Source: Alphaproteobacteria bacterium (GTDB taxonomy: Bacteria > Pseudomonadota > Alphaproteobacteria > CACIAM-22H2). From it: DNA of 6,531 nucleotides. Below are positions 6,123 to 6,531 of the stretch, in pieces. A model generated the notes under the pieces. The model had not been told where the DNA came from. It worked only from the letters and a program-made list of their open reading frames with translations, and made no database searches. Within the stretch, counting starts at the first letter, position 1, and every line of letters begins with the position of its first letter. The stretch lies in assembly GCA_016869415.1 (NCBI GenBank), contig VGEI01000211.1, forward strand, positions 1 through 6,531. Direction: 5' to 3'. The position numbers and the translations under genes were made by a program.

Positions 6123-6531
6123 AGCCGATCCTTGAGGTCGAAAACCTGTCGAAGGAGTTCGGCGGCGTGCAGGCGGTGGCCGACCTGTCCTTTGCCGCCG
6201 ACGAAGGCCGCATCCATTCGATCATCGGGCCCAACGGTGCCGGCAAGACGACGCTCTTCAACCTGATCACCGGGGTCTACGCGCCGAGTGCCGGCTGCAT
6301 CCGGCTGGGCGGCGAGGATATCACAGCCCTGCCTACACCGGCGCGGGCTGCGCGGGGCATCCAGCGCACATTCCAGAACCTGCAGATCTTCTTCAACATG
6401 ACGGCCCTGGAGAACGTCATGGTCGGGAGGCATCTGGCCCTGAAGCCACGCTTCCTGCCCTCGCTGTTCCGCCTGCCGGCGATGGTCCGCGCGGATATCG
6501 AGACGGAGGAGCACGCGGTCGATTTGATGAA
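6119..6531 (+). CDS. livG: Liv-type ABC importer ATP-binding protein (LivG family), 3'-truncated
   Basis: The first 137 codons of an ABC ATPase are present; the frame is open to the window edge. It begins MKPILEVENLSKEFGGVQAV, which matches the LivG pattern. The Walker A motif GPNGAGKT is at 37-44, followed by TLFNLITGVYAPSAG, and the Q-loop Gln86 lies in the LivG-typical block RGIQRTFQNLQIF (79-91), then MTALENVMVG. The signature motif, Walker B and switch His lie beyond the window, so completeness cannot be judged. It would work at the cytoplasmic face of the membrane, hydrolysing ATP to drive uptake through the two permeases. A LivF-like second ATPase would be expected downstream. The start is fixed by the ATGA overlap with the preceding stop and by GGAGGG upstream. 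Confidence 0.95.
   Translation, partial: MKPILEVENLSKEFGGVQAVADLSFAADEGRIHSIIGPNGAGKTTLFNLITGVYAPSAGCIRLGGEDITALPTPARAARGIQRTFQNLQIFFNMTALENVMVGRHLALKPRFLPSLFRLPAMVRADIETEEHAVDLM

Overview
The window (6,531 bases, GC-rich, with strong G/C bias at third codon positions) reads as chromosomal DNA of an alphaproteobacterium, perhaps of the Rhodospirillales or Rhizobiales type. This placement rests on protein character, codon use and gene style only, so it is an inference. All real genes lie on the + strand and are tightly packed. The window cuts through a gene at both ends.

Positions 1-2812 hold a queuosine (tRNA wobble-base modification) cluster. It contains the 3' end of a probable epoxyqueuosine reductase gene (queG), then queA (SAM:tRNA ribosyltransferase-isomerase), tgt (tRNA-guanine transglycosylase) and queF (preQ0 reductase). 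The first three are joined by 4-base ATGA/GTGA start-stop overlaps. QueF makes preQ1, Tgt inserts it at tRNA position 34, QueA converts it to epoxyqueuosine and QueG reduces that to queuosine. Four consecutive pathway steps are therefore encoded together. The earlier genes (queC, queD, queE) are not in the window.

Positions 2877-6531 hold a branched-chain/hydrophobic amino acid-type (HAAT/Liv) ABC importer: periplasmic binding protein, two permeases (livH-like and livM-like) and the first 137 codons of the livG-like ATPase. The binding protein resembles subfamilies often linked to aromatic acids or other non-amino-acid ligands, so the substrate is open.

The non-coding DNA is the least ordinary part. 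There are three palindromic structures: (a) an imperfect inverted repeat at the tgt/queF junction that seems to encode the last residues of Tgt and forms the queF leader; (b) a strong UUCG-capped hairpin between the binding-protein gene and livH; (c) a composite element between livH and livM made of two inverted, roughly 48-base copies, each itself a hairpin, ending 14 bases before the livM start. No RNA gene, CRISPR array, transposase or clearly new system is visible. The coding content is well-known families with intact key residues.
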